From NCBI GenBank assembly GCA_022839045.1, contig JALHDI010000096.1, positions 1 through 12,414 on the forward strand: a stretch of DNA of 12,414 nucleotides, read 5' to 3'. Position numbers and translations under genes: made by a program. Below, one piece after another: positions 11,805 through 12,414 of the stretch (its first letter is position 1; each line of letters begins with the position of its first letter). This DNA comes from Sporomusaceae bacterium. GTDB lineage: Bacteria > Bacillota_C > Negativicutes > Sporomusales_B > UBA7701. The notes beneath the pieces were generated by a model. The model had not been told where the DNA came from and made no database searches. It saw only the letters and a program-made list of their open reading frames with translations.

Positions 11805-12323
11805 TTATTTTTCGGCCGCGTATTCGCGGGCTCTTTCGTAGTAGTGGCTGGCGGAGGCGCGGATGGCGGCGATGTCCTGTTGGCTTACGGAGCGGATGAC
11901 GCGGCCGGGCGAGCCGACGACGAGCGAGCCGGCGGAGATTTCTTTGCCTTCGGTGATGAGGGTGCCGGCGCCGATGATGCAGTTTTCGCCGATGACGGCG
12001 CCGGTGAGGATGATGGCGCCCATGCCGATGAGGCAGTTGTCGCCGACGGTGCAGCCGTGGAGGATGACGTTGTGGCCGACGGTGACGTAGTCGCCGATGT
12101 CGGTGGGGTGGGCGGCGTCCTGGACGTGGACGATGGAGCCGTCCTGGATGTTGGTGTAGCGGCCGATGCGGATGGGGGCGTCGTCGCCGCGGACGACGCT
12201 GTTGAACCAGATGCCGCTGCCCTGGCCGATGGCGACGCGGCCGATGACTTTGGCGCCGGGGGCGACGAATACCTGGCCTTCGAGTTTCGGCCAGACGCCT
12301 TTATAGGCCAGCAGGCCGCTCAT
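11805..12323 (-). CDS. Gamma-carbonic-anhydrase-like left-handed beta-helix protein (YrdA/PaaY type)
   Basis: The 172-aa hexapeptide-repeat protein folds into a left-handed beta helix: repeats of the I/V-G-x-x type run from about 27 to 140, followed by a C-terminal helix (145-172). The trimeric zinc site residues are present: His66 (IVHVQD), His84 (VGHNVI) and His89 (LHGC). Family members include gamma-carbonic anhydrases and others with thioesterase or unknown activity, so the CO2 hydratase role is likely but not proven. The start overlaps the stop of the upstream M42-like gene by ATGA (12320-12323), with GAGGAA as ribosome site inside that gene, so translation is probably coupled. The 33-base gap to ndk puts it in the same operon. 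Confidence 0.92.
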   Translation of the reverse strand: MSGLLAYKGVWPKLEGQVFVAPGAKVIGRVAIGQGSGIWFNSVVRGDDAPIRIGRYTNIQDGSIVHVQDAAHPTDIGDYVTVGHNVILHGCTVGDNCLIGMGAIILTGAVIGENCIIGAGTLITEGKEISAGSLVVGSPGRVIRSVSQQDIAAIRASASHYYERAREYAAEK

Positions 12324-12414
12324 TTTATCAGTTCCTCGTATTTGGCGAGGTCGAGTTTTTTGAGGATGGCGACGATGAGCCGGACGGCGGCGTCGTAGTC
12401 GTCGCGGTGGATGA
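12320..12414 (-). CDS. C-terminal end of a probable M42 family aminopeptidase (runs off the right edge)
   Basis: Only the last 31 codons are present, ending IHRDDYDAAVRLIVAILKKL and then DLAKYEELIK before TGA. From memory, the H-R-D-D-Y-(E/D)-x-A-V-(K/R)-L-I pattern followed by an amphipathic helix is the usual C-terminus of M42 (cellulase M/FrvX-like) zinc aminopeptidases, just past the last zinc-binding segment. The stop overlaps the ATG of the next gene by four bases. The family call rests on a short tail and could be a related M20-type peptidase. Confidence 0.6.
   Translation of the reverse strand, partial: IHRDDYDAAVRLIVAILKKLDLAKYEELIK

Noticed and set aside
11340..12398. Plus-strand open frame of 352 codons opposite ndk and the gamma-CA gene
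   Set aside because: Asp/Gly/Val/Ala-rich shadow spanning two well-supported minus-strand genes.
1..12414. Defence system, prophage, insertion sequence or CRISPR array
   Set aside because: Every gene is a housekeeping, sporulation or envelope gene in a coherent order. There are no transposase, integrase or direct repeats of the needed type, and the tRNA genes show no attachment-site duplication.

Overview
The window is a GC-rich stretch of ordinary chromosome from an endospore-forming anaerobe of the Firmicutes. A member of the Negativicutes (Sporomusa-like) is my best guess. The reasons are the sporulation membrane protein YlbJ, the ylb gene cluster known from Bacillus (rsmD/ylbH, coaD/ylbI, ylbJ, ylbK, ylbM/tmcAL), an EF-G2-type GTPase, and a PduO-type cobalamin adenosyltransferase in a housekeeping operon. 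The species is an inference; the gene content is read from the sequence.

Left part (1-5250). The N-terminus of acetate kinase leaves the window on the minus strand. Divergent from it is tmcAL, which uses acetate to modify tRNA-Met. tmcAL converges on, and overlaps by 104 bp, a minus-strand patatin-like gene (ylbK). That gene appears to have lost the segment carrying its catalytic Asp. ylbK is divergent from ylbJ. ylbJ converges on the minus-strand operon rsmD-coaD-(SepIVA/DivIVA-like coiled coil), which has a near-consensus sigma-A promoter at 5221-5250. Two separate terminators lie between ylbJ and that operon, one for each direction.

Middle (5251-8208). A secreted DUF4127 protein converges on a secreted NlpC/P60 peptidoglycan hydrolase across one shared bidirectional hairpin. 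Then come two plus-strand tRNA genes, Pro(CGG) and Gln(TTG), each with its own promoter. A perfect hairpin of about 20 bp lies between them, and a terminator follows the second.

Right part (8209-12414). An EF-G paralogue with altered GTPase motifs runs on the minus strand. It is preceded by a 335-bp non-coding gap that holds its promoter, a terminator and a candidate structured small RNA of about 93 nt. Upstream of that is a tight minus-strand operon: the end of a probable M42 aminopeptidase, a gamma-carbonic-anhydrase-like protein, ndk, a PduO-type adenosyltransferase and an FmdB-type zinc ribbon with an extra Cys-rich tail.

I see no mobile element, CRISPR array or phage gene, and no convincing new multi-gene system. 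The points most worth a second look are the catalytically incomplete YlbK, the SepIVA-like gene beside coaD, the candidate small RNA, and the DUF4127/NlpC pair.
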